Shown here in pieces: positions 1 through 6,554 of a stretch of DNA of 7,628 nucleotides. Within the stretch, counting starts at the first letter, position 1; each line of letters starts with the position of its first letter. The DNA is from Prosthecochloris ethylica (GTDB lineage Bacteria; Bacteroidota; Chlorobiia; Chlorobiales; Chlorobiaceae), in the NCBI RefSeq assembly GCF_015234275.1, contig NZ_JADGII010000036.1; one strand, 5' to 3'. The notes beneath the pieces were generated by a model that searched no databases, was not told where the DNA came from, and worked only from the letters and a program-made list of their open reading frames with translations. The position numbers and the translations under genes were made by a program.

Positions 1-5
1 GATGC

Positions 6-28
6 GGGCGAGCGCCGCTCGCCCCTAC
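6..28 (-). repeat. Solitary GTAG-headed REP-like palindrome
   Basis: The plus strand holds the 19-bp palindrome GGGCGAGCGCCGCTCGCCC (6-24), two 9-bp arms around a single central base, followed by CTAC (25-28). Read on the minus strand this is GTAG followed by the palindrome. The 26 bp at 3-28 recur exactly at 4871-4896 and 7541-7566. Unlike those copies, no inverted GTAG partner with a palindrome follows within the next 100 bp, so this is a single element or a remnant. Whether a GAGAC-type tract lies upstream cannot be seen because the window starts here. Confidence 0.75.
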
Positions 29-93
29 GGTGAATGTGGATGGCTGGTGTTGATTTATGTACTTGCAATCTGATGTCTACGAACGTATATTAT

Positions 94-99
94 TATAAT
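94..99 (+). promoter_or_regulatory. Perfect TATAAT -10 box, no good -35
   Basis: TATAAT occurs in a locally AT-rich stretch (86-101). At a 17-bp spacing the -35 position reads TGATGT, which is poor; a better TTGCAA at 63-68 is 25 bp away, too far for a sigma-70 promoter. If used, transcription would begin near 106 and run into the structured region that ends at 229. The call rests on the -10 hexamer alone. Confidence 0.3.
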
Positions 100-105
100 A
101 TCTTA

Positions 106-229
106 TCCCTGTTTCCTGATACGATTCGGTAGTGTTTCCAGGGTCTTTGTCCCGGGAGCTTTTGCAGGAGGTTGACCGCAACACCCCCCCCGTTGCTCAT
201 CCTTTTTGCGGCTTGCCGGGGCTTTTTTT
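106..229 (+). ncRNA. Candidate short structured transcript (unassigned)
   Basis: This non-coding stretch begins about 7 bases after a TATAAT box and ends in a seven-T tract. It contains CCCTG (107-111) complementary to CAGGG (139-143), GTTG (171-174) complementary to CAAC (179-182), GCAAC (178-182) complementary to GTTGC (192-196), and CCCCG (188-192) complementary to CGGGG (217-221). I looked for the signatures of SRP RNA, tmRNA and RNase P RNA and did not find them. It could instead be the 3' end or terminator of an upstream unit. No family is assigned. Confidence 0.2.
188..229 (+). terminator. Possible intrinsic terminator
   Basis: CCCCG at 188-192 can pair with CGGGG at 217-221, and GTTGC (192-196) with GCGGC (208-212) using two G-U pairs. 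A single C and then seven T residues (223-229) follow. The GC stem is short and has an internal bulge, so this is weaker than the terminators at 649 and 4616. It would end an upstream or short local transcript 118 bp before the next start codon. Confidence 0.4.
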
Positions 230-347
230 ATGGTCCCGGTACAGTGGTGACTTCAGGGTGAGCTGCTTTGAATGCTGTATGAAATGTGTTATTTTGCTCT
301 GAAGTAATACGTTTTTCTTGTTGTCAATTATAAAATTCTAGTGGCAT

Positions 348-596
348 ATGGCTGAGGAAATGAAATCCCAGGGGCAGGCGCCCCAGGCACAGAGTTCCGG
401 TGCCGGAGCGAAGAGCGGCGGTTCCGGTGTGAAAGGTGATTTTTCAACCATCCTTGTCGGGGTGGGGACGCTTCTGGATTCTACGCTGACCCCGCTGAGC
501 AAGGCGTTTGCCCAGACGCTCGAGTCGATGAACGGTGTTGCGAAACAGATTCTCGAGGGCGTGTCGAAATCGTTTGACAATAAAGGCGGTCAGTAA
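348..596 (+). CDS. Small CsmB/CsmF-like chlorosome envelope protein
   Basis: An 82-residue protein. Residues 1-30 are low-complexity (Gly, Ser, Ala, Gln). Residues 31-76 are two amphipathic or hydrophobic helical stretches joined at the LTPLSKA motif (47-53), with a Q-x-L-x-x-V-S pattern near the C-terminus (67-73) and a final NKGG. A central P-L-S/G-K turn followed by a Q-x-L-x-x-V-S helix is what I recall of the CsmB/CsmF family, small envelope proteins of the chlorosome, the light-harvesting organelle of green sulfur bacteria. The identification is by remembered pattern, not alignment. There is no signal peptide, as expected for cytoplasmic-face chlorosome proteins. ATG 348 lacks a clear Shine-Dalgarno; the in-frame ATG at 360 has GAGG only two bases away, so 348 is preferred. 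It has its own downstream terminator and appears monocistronic. The extended Gly/Ser/Gln N-terminus is unusual for this family. Confidence 0.72.
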   Translation: MAEEMKSQGQAPQAQSSGAGAKSGGSGVKGDFSTILVGVGTLLDSTLTPLSKAFAQTLESMNGVAKQILEGVSKSFDNKGGQ

Positions 597-648
597 GTTT
601 TTCTTCTGCCGCGTTTGTTTTCGTGGCTGAAGTCGTTTGATTGTTTGT

Positions 649-691
649 AACGCAAGCATCTTTTCCTGACGGAACGGTGCTTGCGTTTTTG
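649..691 (+). terminator. Strong intrinsic terminator after the small chlorosome-like gene
   Basis: A perfect 10-bp stem, AACGCAAGCA (649-658) with TGCTTGCGTT (678-687), is followed by a T-rich tail. The loop contains a second small hairpin, TTCC (663-666) with GGAA (671-674). It lies 53 bp after the stop codon at 596 and separates this gene from ileS. Confidence 0.8.
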
Positions 692-725
692 TTTTCCTGC
701 GCCATGTCGGCAGGGGTGAGGCAGA

Positions 726-754
726 TTGTATATTGCTGTGTGTTCTTGTATATT
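726..754 (+). promoter_or_regulatory. Candidate ileS promoter
   Basis: TTGTAT (726-731) and TATATT (749-754) are separated by exactly 17 bp, with a predicted start near 761 and a leader of about 60 bases before the ileS ATG at 822. The position just after a strong terminator supports it. No T-box-like leader features are visible. Confidence 0.35.
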
Positions 755-821
755 CCTCACTTTGCCGGCGTCAGCCGCTGTTCGTTTATTTCCGACTAGA
801 TTCTGATGACTGATAGTACCA

Positions 822-3800
822 ATGCCTGATCAATTTCAAGAGTATCCTTCGGGTGTGCCTTACCGTGAGGTCGAGGCTGATGTGTTAACGTTCTGGAAAG
901 AGCAAGATATTTTCCGCAAGAGCCTGGAGAAGCCGGGCGGCAAGGTGTTTTCGTTTTACGAAGGCCCGCCGACGGTGAATGGTAAACCGGGTGTGCATCA
1001 CGTGTTCAGCCGGACGATCAAGGATGTGGTATGCCGTTTCAAGTCGATGCAGGGCTACAGTGTGCCGCGCAAGGCTGGCTGGGATACGCATGGCCTGCCG
1101 GTGGAGATTGCCGTTGAGAAGAAGCTGGGGCTGAAGAACAAGGCGCAGGTCGAGGAGTATGGCGCCGGAGAATTCAATGCGGAGGCCAAGGCGCTGGTAT
1201 ATCATCATATCGATGACAACCGTGAGGGCTGGGGGAAACTGACCGAAGAGATGGGTTATTGGGTGGATATGGATGATCCATACATTACCTGTACGAATAA
1301 TTATATCGAGTCGGTCTGGTGGGCCCTGAAGACGATTTTCGACAAGGGACTGATCTACAAGGATTACAAAATTGTTCCGCAGGATCCGAAGTCAGAGACG
1401 GTGCTGAGTTCACACGAACTGGCGCTGGGCTACAAGGAGGTGAAGGATCCGAGTGTCTATGTGAAGTTCAGGCTGAAGGGGAAGGATGAGTACTTCCTGG
1501 TCTGGACGACGACCCCGTGGACCCTGGTGTCGAATGTGGCACTGTGTGCGGGGCCTGATATTGCGTATGTGAAAGTCCGCCATACGGACGGTAATGTCTA
1601 CATTCTGGCGAAATCACGCCTGCAGGTACTCGAGCAGCAGAAAAAGAAGGATGACGAGGGGACTGTAGAGGTTCTGGAGGAATTCACCGGGCGTGAGCTT
1701 GCGGGGATGGAGTACGAGCCGCTGTTTGACTGGCTGAAGCCGGAGAAGCGCTGCTGGTACGTGACGGAAGGTGATTTTGTTTCGACGGAGGATGGTACCG
1801 GCATTGTTCACATTGCGCCGGCGTTTGGTGCGGATGACTACGAGATTTCGAAGAAGTACGATCTGCCGATGCTGCAGCCGGTGGCTCGTAACGGCTGTTT
1901 TACGGCTGATGTCCCGGAGCTCGAGGGGATGTTTTTCAAGGATGCCGATCCTCTGCTCATCCGCCGCCTGAAAGATGAGGACAAGCTGCTCTTCAAGCAG
2001 ACGATTACGCATACCTATCCGTTTTCGTGGCGTTACGATGTGCCGGTGATCTACTATGCGCGTGAGTCGTGGTATATCAGGACGACGACGATTGCAGACA
2101 GGATGGTGGAGCTGAACCGTCATATCAACTGGTGCCCTCCGGAAATCGGCGCCGGCCGGTTCGGCAACTGGCTGGAGGAGAACAAGGACTGGGCGCTGTC
2201 GCGCGAACGGTTCTGGGGTACGCCGCTGCCGGTCTGGGTTGCGGAGGATTTCCATATCGGGGACGATGCGTCGTCGGGCAAGGTGTTTGCCGTGGGTTCG
2301 ATCGAGGAGCTGCGCGAGGGATTCATCGAGATCGACGGGACGGAGTATCGCCTTGGTGATGCGCTTGACAGGGGGCTCGTGGAGCTTGATCTGCACAAGC
2401 CGTTTGTGGACAGGATTTACTTTATGCGTGATGGCAGGCGCTTCAATCGCACGCCTGAACTGATCGATGTGTGGTTCGACAGCGGTTCGATGCCGTTTGC
2501 GCAGCTGCACTACCCGTTCGAGAACAAGGAGCTGTTCGAGAAGACCTTTCCGGCGGATTTCATTGCCGAGGGTGTTGACCAGACACGAGGCTGGTTCTAC
2601 ACGCTGCATGCGATTGCAACGCTGTTGTTCGACAAGCCAGCGTACCGCAATCTCGTGGTGAATGCGCATATTCTGGACAAGAATGGCCTCAAGATGTCGA
2701 AGTCGAAGGGCAACGTGGTTGACCCGTTCGAGACGATGAAGAACTACGGGGCGGACGCGCTGCGCTGGTATCTGATTGTGACGAGCCCGCCGTGGCGGCC
2801 GAAATCGTTCAACGTGGCGGAGATCGAGGAGGAGCAGCGCCGGTTCTTCAGGGCGTTTGTCAACAGCTACAACTTCTTCGTGATGTATGCCAATGTTGAC
2901 GGGTTCCGTTTTGATGGTGACGTGGTGCCGGTGGCGGAGCGTTCGGAGCTTGACCGGTGGATCATGTCGAGCATGAATTCGCTGGTTGCGGGTGTTGAAC
3001 TGCGGATGGAGCAGTACGATATGACCGGGGCGCTGAGGCTGATCAACGATTTTACGGTTGACGATCTGTCGAACTGGTATATCCGCCGTTCGCGCAAGCG
3101 TTTCTGGAAAGGTGATATGGGTCCGGACAAGATTGCGGCATACCAGACGCTCTACCAGGTGCTTGAAGCGCTCTCGAAGCTGCTGGCTCCGTTTACACCG
3201 TTTATCGCGGACTGGATGTATCGCAGTCTGAACAGTGTGAGCGGTCGTGAGGAGTGGGAGTCTGTTCACCTGGCTTCGCTGCCGGTGGTTGATAAGGATG
3301 CAATCAACCGTCCGCTGGAGAAGCGTATGAAGCGGGCTCAGATTGTGACGTCGCTGGTGCGCACGATGCGTGAGCGGGCGTCGATCAAGGTACGTCAGCC
3401 GCTGAAGCGTATTCTGCTTGCGGTCGATGATGCGTCGGACCGCAGGGAGTACGAACTGGTGAAGGATATTATCGTTGACGAGGTCAACGTGCAGCAGGTC
3501 GAGTACATCGAGGATGAGGGGTCGGTGGTGAGCAAGAAGGCCCGCCCGAACTTCAAGTCGATCGGGCCTCGCTACGGGAAGGATGCGAAGGTACTGGGCA
3601 ACGAGATCAGGGCGCTGACACACCGCCAGATTTCGACTCTCGAGAGTGAAGGGGCGCTCCAGCTCGATATCGATGGCCGTGAGTTTACGATCGAGCGGGG
3701 TGATGTCGATATCCTGCGCGAGGATATCGAGGGCTGGCTGGTGGCTTCCGACGAGCCGCATCGGGTGATGGTTGCGCTCGATACCGAGATTACTCCTGAG

Positions 3801-4070
3801 CTCGAGATGCTCGGGCTGGCACGCGAGCTGGTGAGCCGGATCCAGAGCCTGCGCAAGGAGAGCGGCCTGGAGATTACGGACCGGATTTCGCTGTCTGTCG
3901 GCGGTTCGGAGAGCGTGATTGCGGCGGTTGAGGAAAACAGGGAGTATATTGCCAGTGAGACACTGGCAAAGAGCCTCGAGGTGGTCGATGCGGCTTTGCT
4001 TCCGGCTGAGCGGGAGGAAAGCGTGAACGGTGAATTATGCCGCTTTGTGCTTGAAAAATACAACAGGTAG
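822..4070 (+). CDS. ileS: Isoleucyl-tRNA synthetase, type 2 (IleRS2)
   Basis: Cytoplasmic class Ia enzyme that activates isoleucine with ATP and charges tRNA-Ile. At 1082 residues it is longer than the E. coli type 1 enzyme (938) and fits type 2, the eukaryote-like class commonly insensitive to mupirocin. The N-terminal catalytic half shows EGPPTVNGKPG, then the HIGH-position tetrad G57-V58-H59-H60 rather than HXGH, and GWDTHGLPVE (86-95). The inserted CP1 editing domain carries the threonine-rich WTTTPWT (228-234) and DGTGIVHIAPAFGADDY (324-340), including the aspartate expected for hydrolysis of mischarged Val-tRNA. GVDQTRGWF (584-592) and an intact KMSKS (624-628) close the catalytic core. 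The C-terminal anticodon-binding region lacks the Cys4 zinc site of type 1 enzymes. ATG 822 has no obvious Shine-Dalgarno but matches the expected N-terminus, and an upstream ATG at 804 is quickly stopped. The dksA-like gene follows after 84 bp and may be cotranscribed. Confidence 0.98.
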   Translation: MPDQFQEYPSGVPYREVEADVLTFWKEQDIFRKSLEKPGGKVFSFYEGPPTVNGKPGVHHVFSRTIKDVVCRFKSMQGYSVPRKAGWDTHGLPVEIAVEKKLGLKNKAQVEEYGAGEFNAEAKALVYHHIDDNREGWGKLTEEMGYWVDMDDPYITCTNNYIESVWWALKTIFDKGLIYKDYKIVPQDPKSETVLSSHELALGYKEVKDPSVYVKFRLKGKDEYFLVWTTTPWTLVSNVALCAGPDIAYVKVRHTDGNVYILAKSRLQVLEQQKKKDDEGTVEVLEEFTGRELAGMEYEPLFDWLKPEKRCWYVTEGDFVSTEDGTGIVHIAPAFGADDYEISKKYDLPMLQPVARNGCFTADVPELEGMFFKDADPLLIRRLKDEDKLLFKQTITHTYPFSWRYDVPVIYYARESWYIRTTTIADRMVELNRHINWCPPEIGAGRFGNWLEENKDWALSRERFWGTPLPVWVAEDFHIGDDASSGKVFAVGSIEELREGFIEIDGTEYRLGDALDRGLVELDLHKPFVDRIYFMRDGRRFNRTPELIDVWFDSGSMPFAQLHYPFENKELFEKTFPADFIAEGVDQTRGWFYTLHAIATLLFDKPAYRNLVVNAHILDKNGLKMSKSKGNVVDPFETMKNYGADALRWYLIVTSPPWRPKSFNVAEIEEEQRRFFRAFVNSYNFFVMYANVDGFRFDGDVVPVAERSELDRWIMSSMNSLVAGVELRMEQYDMTGALRLINDFTVDDLSNWYIRRSRKRFWKGDMGPDKIAAYQTLYQVLEALSKLLAPFTPFIADWMYRSLNSVSGREEWESVHLASLPVVDKDAINRPLEKRMKRAQIVTSLVRTMRERASIKVRQPLKRILLAVDDASDRREYELVKDIIVDEVNVQQVEYIEDEGSVVSKKARPNFKSIGPRYGKDAKVLGNEIRALTHRQISTLESEGALQLDIDGREFTIERGDVDILREDIEGWLVASDEPHRVMVALDTEITPELEMLGLARELVSRIQSLRKESGLEITDRISLSVGGSESVIAAVEENREYIASETLAKSLEVVDAALLPAEREESVNGELCRFVLEKYNR

Positions 4071-4094
4071 TGTTATTATTACCGTGATTTTTTT
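4066..4094 (+). terminator. Weak terminator or attenuator between ileS and dksA
   Basis: GGTAGT (4066-4071) can pair with ATTACC (4078-4083), including one G-U pair, around a six-base loop. The left arm overlaps the ileS stop codon. Four bases later there is a run of seven T (4088-4094). The stem is weak and its distance from the T run is not ideal, so partial termination or none is possible. Confidence 0.3.
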
Positions 4095-4135
4095 GGCGGT
4101 GCCCCATACAAGGTATAGTGGTGTGCCGTTTTCAA

Positions 4136-4147
4136 CCAGTAAACTGG
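4136..4147 (+). promoter_or_regulatory. 12-bp palindrome over the dksA ribosome-binding region
   Basis: CCAGTAAACTGG, two 5-bp arms around AA, ends 7 bases before the dksA-like ATG and includes part of the only Shine-Dalgarno-like bases (GGAT). It could be an operator half-site pair. As RNA its central spacer is too short for a stable hairpin, so a protein-binding site is likelier than a riboregulator. Chance occurrence cannot be excluded. Confidence 0.25.
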
Positions 4148-4154
4148 ATAGACT

Positions 4155-4592
4155 ATGCCCAAGAAAAGCAGCAGTGCCGTCAAAAAAGAGGCAGAGACGA
4201 TCGGTCAGGGGAAAGTTCTGCATACGTATTTGAATGATGAGGAGCTCGAGCATTTCAAGTCGCTCCTTCTGAAGCGTCGGGAAGAGGTGTTGCGTGATCT
4301 CGATATTCTTCGTTCGTCTCTTTCTGAAGAGAGCGTGGAGGATTCGATCAATTCGAACTACTCGATGCATATGGCTGACCACGGGACGGAGACCATGGAC
4401 CGTGAACAGCGCTTTATGTTTATCGCTCGCGATGAGAAGTTCCTTGGCTATATCGACCAGGCCCTGGAGCGGATCCGCAACAAGACGTATGGTGTGTGCG
4501 TGAAATCCGGTAAGCCGATCCCGAAAAAGCGCCTTGAAGCGGTGCCGCATACGTCGGTTCGTATCGAGTTCAAGGAGAACAAGAAGAAGTAG
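4155..4592 (+). CDS. dksA: DksA/TraR-family RNA polymerase-binding regulator with degenerate zinc finger
   Basis: A 145-residue protein. DksA-family proteins insert a coiled coil into the RNA polymerase secondary channel and, with ppGpp, tune rRNA and amino-acid promoters. Here a Lys/Ser-rich N-terminus (1-20) precedes long charged helices (about 27-58 and 80-110) that would form the coiled coil. The tip reads MADHGTET (73-80), the counterpart of the DxxDxA region of E. coli DksA, but with only the first aspartate (D75) retained and T78 and T80 at the later positions. The C-terminal finger fold is recognisable (YGVCVKSGKPIPKKRLEAVPHTSVR), yet of the four zinc cysteines only C115 remains; the others align with S118, R136 and F139. 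Bacteroidota/Chlorobiota homologues often show such loss, so it is probably functional without zinc. GGAT (4146-4149) may serve as a weak ribosome site. Promoter sharing with ileS is likely but unproven. Confidence 0.88.
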   Translation: MPKKSSSAVKKEAETIGQGKVLHTYLNDEELEHFKSLLLKRREEVLRDLDILRSSLSEESVEDSINSNYSMHMADHGTETMDREQRFMFIARDEKFLGYIDQALERIRNKTYGVCVKSGKPIPKKRLEAVPHTSVRIEFKENKKK

Positions 4593-4615
4593 CCGCAAAA
4601 GGCAAAAGTGTTATG

Positions 4616-4638
4616 GGCGCCCGTTGGGCGCCTTTTTT
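4616..4638 (+). terminator. Strong intrinsic terminator of the ileS-dksA unit
   Basis: A perfect 7-bp GC stem, GGCGCCC (4616-4622) with GGGCGCC (4626-4632), closes a GTT loop and is followed directly by six T residues (4633-4638). It starts 24 bases after the dksA-like stop codon and immediately precedes the repeat region, so transcription from the left should end before the repeats. Confidence 0.9.
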
Positions 4639-4653
4639 GTTTGCCAACAGAGT

Positions 4654-4834
4654 GCACGCTTTCGCGTGCGGGAGGCTGGAGACGGGAGACCGGAGGCCGG
4701 AGCGCCTGGCGGGGCAGTGATGAGAGACGAGAGGCAAGAGACGAGAGACGGGATGCGCCTTCGGCGCGGTGACGAGAGACGAGAGGCTAGAGACGAGAGG
4801 CGGGATGAGGTGGCCTGTGGGTGTTGTGGCGGCA
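4654..4834 (+). repeat. Purine-rich degenerate GAGAC/GAGGC tract with hairpins, copy A
   Basis: Most of this stretch is a degenerate iteration of short units such as GAGACGAGAGGC and GAGACGGGAG, giving a strong purine bias on the plus strand. Short GC hairpins interrupt it: GCACGC-TTTC-GCGTGC (4654-4669) and GCGCC-TTC-GGCGC (4755-4767). The last 46 bp (4789-4834) are identical to 7459-7504. The tract begins 15 bp after the dksA terminator. A plus-strand frame stays open across it, giving Arg/Glu/Asp-rich low-complexity sequence, but I regard that as a by-product of the repeat. Confidence 0.85.
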
Positions 4835-4873
4835 TGGGCAGGGGGTGTTTGTTGGTTGGCGGAGGTTGGGTGC

Positions 4874-4955
4874 GGGCGAGCGCCGCTCGCCCCTACTCCA
4901 GTCACGATTCACGGTTTTCTGCGTTGTCTTGCGTAGGGGTCAGCGGCGCTGACCC
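4874..4955. repeat. REPIN-like inverted pair of GTAG-headed palindromes, copy A
   Basis: The left element is the palindrome GGGCGAGCGCCGCTCGCCC (4874-4892) plus CTAC (4893-4896), i.e. GTAG-headed on the minus strand. The right element is GTAG (4933-4936) plus GGGTCAGCGGCGCTGACCC (4937-4955). The GTAG heads face each other across a 36-bp spacer. Arms differ at two positions (CG versus TC) with matching changes in the opposite arm, so each palindrome stays perfect. The whole 82 bp can also fold as one long hairpin with only two short mismatched interruptions. This is the architecture of REP doublets (BIMEs/REPINs) mobilised by RAYT transposases. It lies between the convergent dksA and purF 3' ends, where it could also stabilise the purF transcript. 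Confidence 0.8.
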
Positions 4956-4992
4956 GTGGTGGCGTTGGGGTGTCTACAGAGTACACGGATTA

Positions 4993-6489
4993 TCAGCACT
5001 CGCACTCTTCTTTTTCGCCTTTGTTGTCGGCAACGGTGATGGGGTAGTCGCCGGTGAAGCAGGCTGTGCAGTAGCTGCAGGTTTCGTTTTCGAACTTTGG
5101 TACGCTGTTGAGAAGGCCTTGCAGCGAGAGGTACTTGAGTGATTCCACCCCGATGTATTTTCTGATGCTTTCGATCTCTTCCTGCTCGTTTTCGGCTCCG
5201 TCGAACATGTTGGTGAGGAGCTGGCCTTTGGTCGGGAAGTCCATGCCGTAGAAGCATGGGTTGGTGATGGGTGGAGAACTGATGTGCAGATGGATCTCTT
5301 TGGGGTCTGCTTCGCGGATGAGCTTGATGAGCATCCGTGCGGTTGTGCCGCGTACGATGGAGTCGTCGATCAGGATGATCTGACGGTTCTGCAGAACGCC
5401 GCGGATGATGTTGTATTTTGAACGGACCTTGATCTCACGGCTTGCTTTGCCGGGCTGGATGAAGGTTCGGCCGACGTAGTGATTCCTGATGAGTCCGTGT
5501 TCGAAACGGGCGGGCCGGTTGATTTTATTGCTTTCCCTGACGAAGCCGAGCGCTGCGGTATTGGATGAGTCCGGTACGCTGGCGACGATGAGGTGTTTGT
5601 CGCCGTTGTTCTGCTGGACGGTGGATTCTCTGGCGAGGTTTTTGCCGAGGTTTCGTCTGATCTTGTCGACCGAGTGCTGAAAGATGGTGCTGTCGGGACG
5701 GGCGAAGTAGACGTATTCGAAAATGCAGCGGGCTTTGCGCTTCGATGGCGGCAGGAAAAGTGATTTCGGCTTGTGGGTGCGTGTCGAGATCTTGTCGATC
5801 AGGAGTATTTCCCCGGGTTCGATATCACGGACGTAGTCGACGGAGAGGATATCGAATGCGCAGGTTTCGCTGGCGATATAGTACGATGCCTCGTTGGTGT
5901 CGGGGTCGATTTTCATGCCGAGCGCGAGGGGCCTGACACCATAGGGGTCGCGGGCGGCGATGAGCTGGTCGTTGGCCATCATGACCAGCGAGAAGGCTCC
6001 TTCGACCTGCCTGAGCGCGTGATAGATCTGATGGACCGGTTCTTTTTCGCGACTGAGTGCGGCCAGGTGCGGTATGACTTCTGTGTCGGACGATGCGTGG
6101 AAGATGACACCTTTTTCGGTGAGCTCCTTGCGCAGGACCTGTGAGTTGGTGAGATTTCCGTTGTGTGCGATGGCCAGGTTGCCGGAGCGGTAGATGAGAG
6201 AGAAGGGCTGGATGTTGCTGGCTGACTTTGATGCTCCTGTTGTGGAGTAGCGGTTATGGCCGATGGCTGCGTATCCATGGAGCTTGTCGAACAGTTCTTC
6301 GTCCTTGAATACTTCCGCTACCAGCCCCATGCCCTTGTGCTGCCGGTATACTGTTTTTTTCTTGTCTTCATCGTATCCTGCTACAACGATTCCTGCCGCT
6401 TCCTGCCCCCGGTGCTGCAGCGAGTACAGCCCGTAGAAGGTATCTTCAGCAGGAGTTTTTGAGTTGTAGACACCGAAAACTCCACACAT
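4993..6489 (-). CDS. purF: Amidophosphoribosyltransferase (PurF)
   Basis: Cytoplasmic enzyme of the first committed step of purine synthesis: PRPP plus glutamine gives 5-phosphoribosylamine. The 498-residue length is normal. The sequence starts MCGVFG, so Cys2 becomes the N-terminal nucleophile after Met removal and there is no propeptide of the B. subtilis kind. The glutaminase domain (2 to about 235) has SLQHRGQEAAG (23-33), GHNRYSTTG (77-85), HNGNLTN (109-115) and SSDTE (133-137). The phosphoribosyltransferase domain carries RCIFEYVYFARPDS (254-267) and the PRPP loop IILIDDSIVRGTT (371-383). C255, C412 (NPCFYG), C474 and C477 (YCTACFTG) match the four Fe-S ligands of B. subtilis-type enzymes, with C471 nearby; two more cysteines end the protein (CEC). 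The start lacks a clear Shine-Dalgarno. It converges on the dksA gene and is divergent from the membrane-protein gene. No T-rich terminator follows; the REP-like pair lies 38 bp beyond the stop codon. Confidence 0.98.
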   Translation of the reverse strand: MCGVFGVYNSKTPAEDTFYGLYSLQHRGQEAAGIVVAGYDEDKKKTVYRQHKGMGLVAEVFKDEELFDKLHGYAAIGHNRYSTTGASKSASNIQPFSLIYRSGNLAIAHNGNLTNSQVLRKELTEKGVIFHASSDTEVIPHLAALSREKEPVHQIYHALRQVEGAFSLVMMANDQLIAARDPYGVRPLALGMKIDPDTNEASYYIASETCAFDILSVDYVRDIEPGEILLIDKISTRTHKPKSLFLPPSKRKARCIFEYVYFARPDSTIFQHSVDKIRRNLGKNLARESTVQQNNGDKHLIVASVPDSSNTAALGFVRESNKINRPARFEHGLIRNHYVGRTFIQPGKASREIKVRSKYNIIRGVLQNRQIILIDDSIVRGTTARMLIKLIREADPKEIHLHISSPPITNPCFYGMDFPTKGQLLTNMFDGAENEQEEIESIRKYIGVESLKYLSLQGLLNSVPKFENETCSYCTACFTGDYPITVADNKGEKEECEC

Positions 6490-6554
6490 ATGTGTTCTGA
6501 AGTTTTGTTAACAATAGGTAAATTCTTCGTCCTCTAAAATTGACAATAGAAGGT

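Noticed and set aside
129..132. GTAG at 129 as the missing partner of the REP-like element at 6-28
   Set aside because: It is not followed by the palindrome, and the spacing (100 bp) does not fit the 36 or 50 bp of the real pairs.
321..329. TTGTCAATT shared with the minus strand upstream of purF (6538-6546) as a common regulatory motif
   Set aside because: A nine-base match in a window this size can easily occur by chance, and the distances to the start codons differ (18 versus 48 bases).
761..821. T-box or other amino-acid-sensing leader before ileS
   Set aside because: The leader is only about 60 bases, with no T-box core sequence and no terminator between the candidate promoter and the start codon.
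1614..3761. Long antisense open frame of about 715 codons inside ileS
   Set aside because: It is the antisense shadow of a GC-rich, codon-biased gene whose plus-strand product is unmistakably IleRS; the translation is Arg/His-rich with no recognisable domain.
4654..4834. CRISPR array interpretation of the repeat tract
   Set aside because: Units are short, degenerate and contiguous, with no constant-length direct repeats separated by unique spacers and no cas genes nearby.
4534..5142. Open plus-strand frame of about 200 codons crossing the dksA 3' end, the repeats and the purF 3' end
   Set aside because: It overlaps two real genes, a strong terminator and the repeats; its Arg/Glu/Asp-rich middle simply mirrors the GAGAC repeat.
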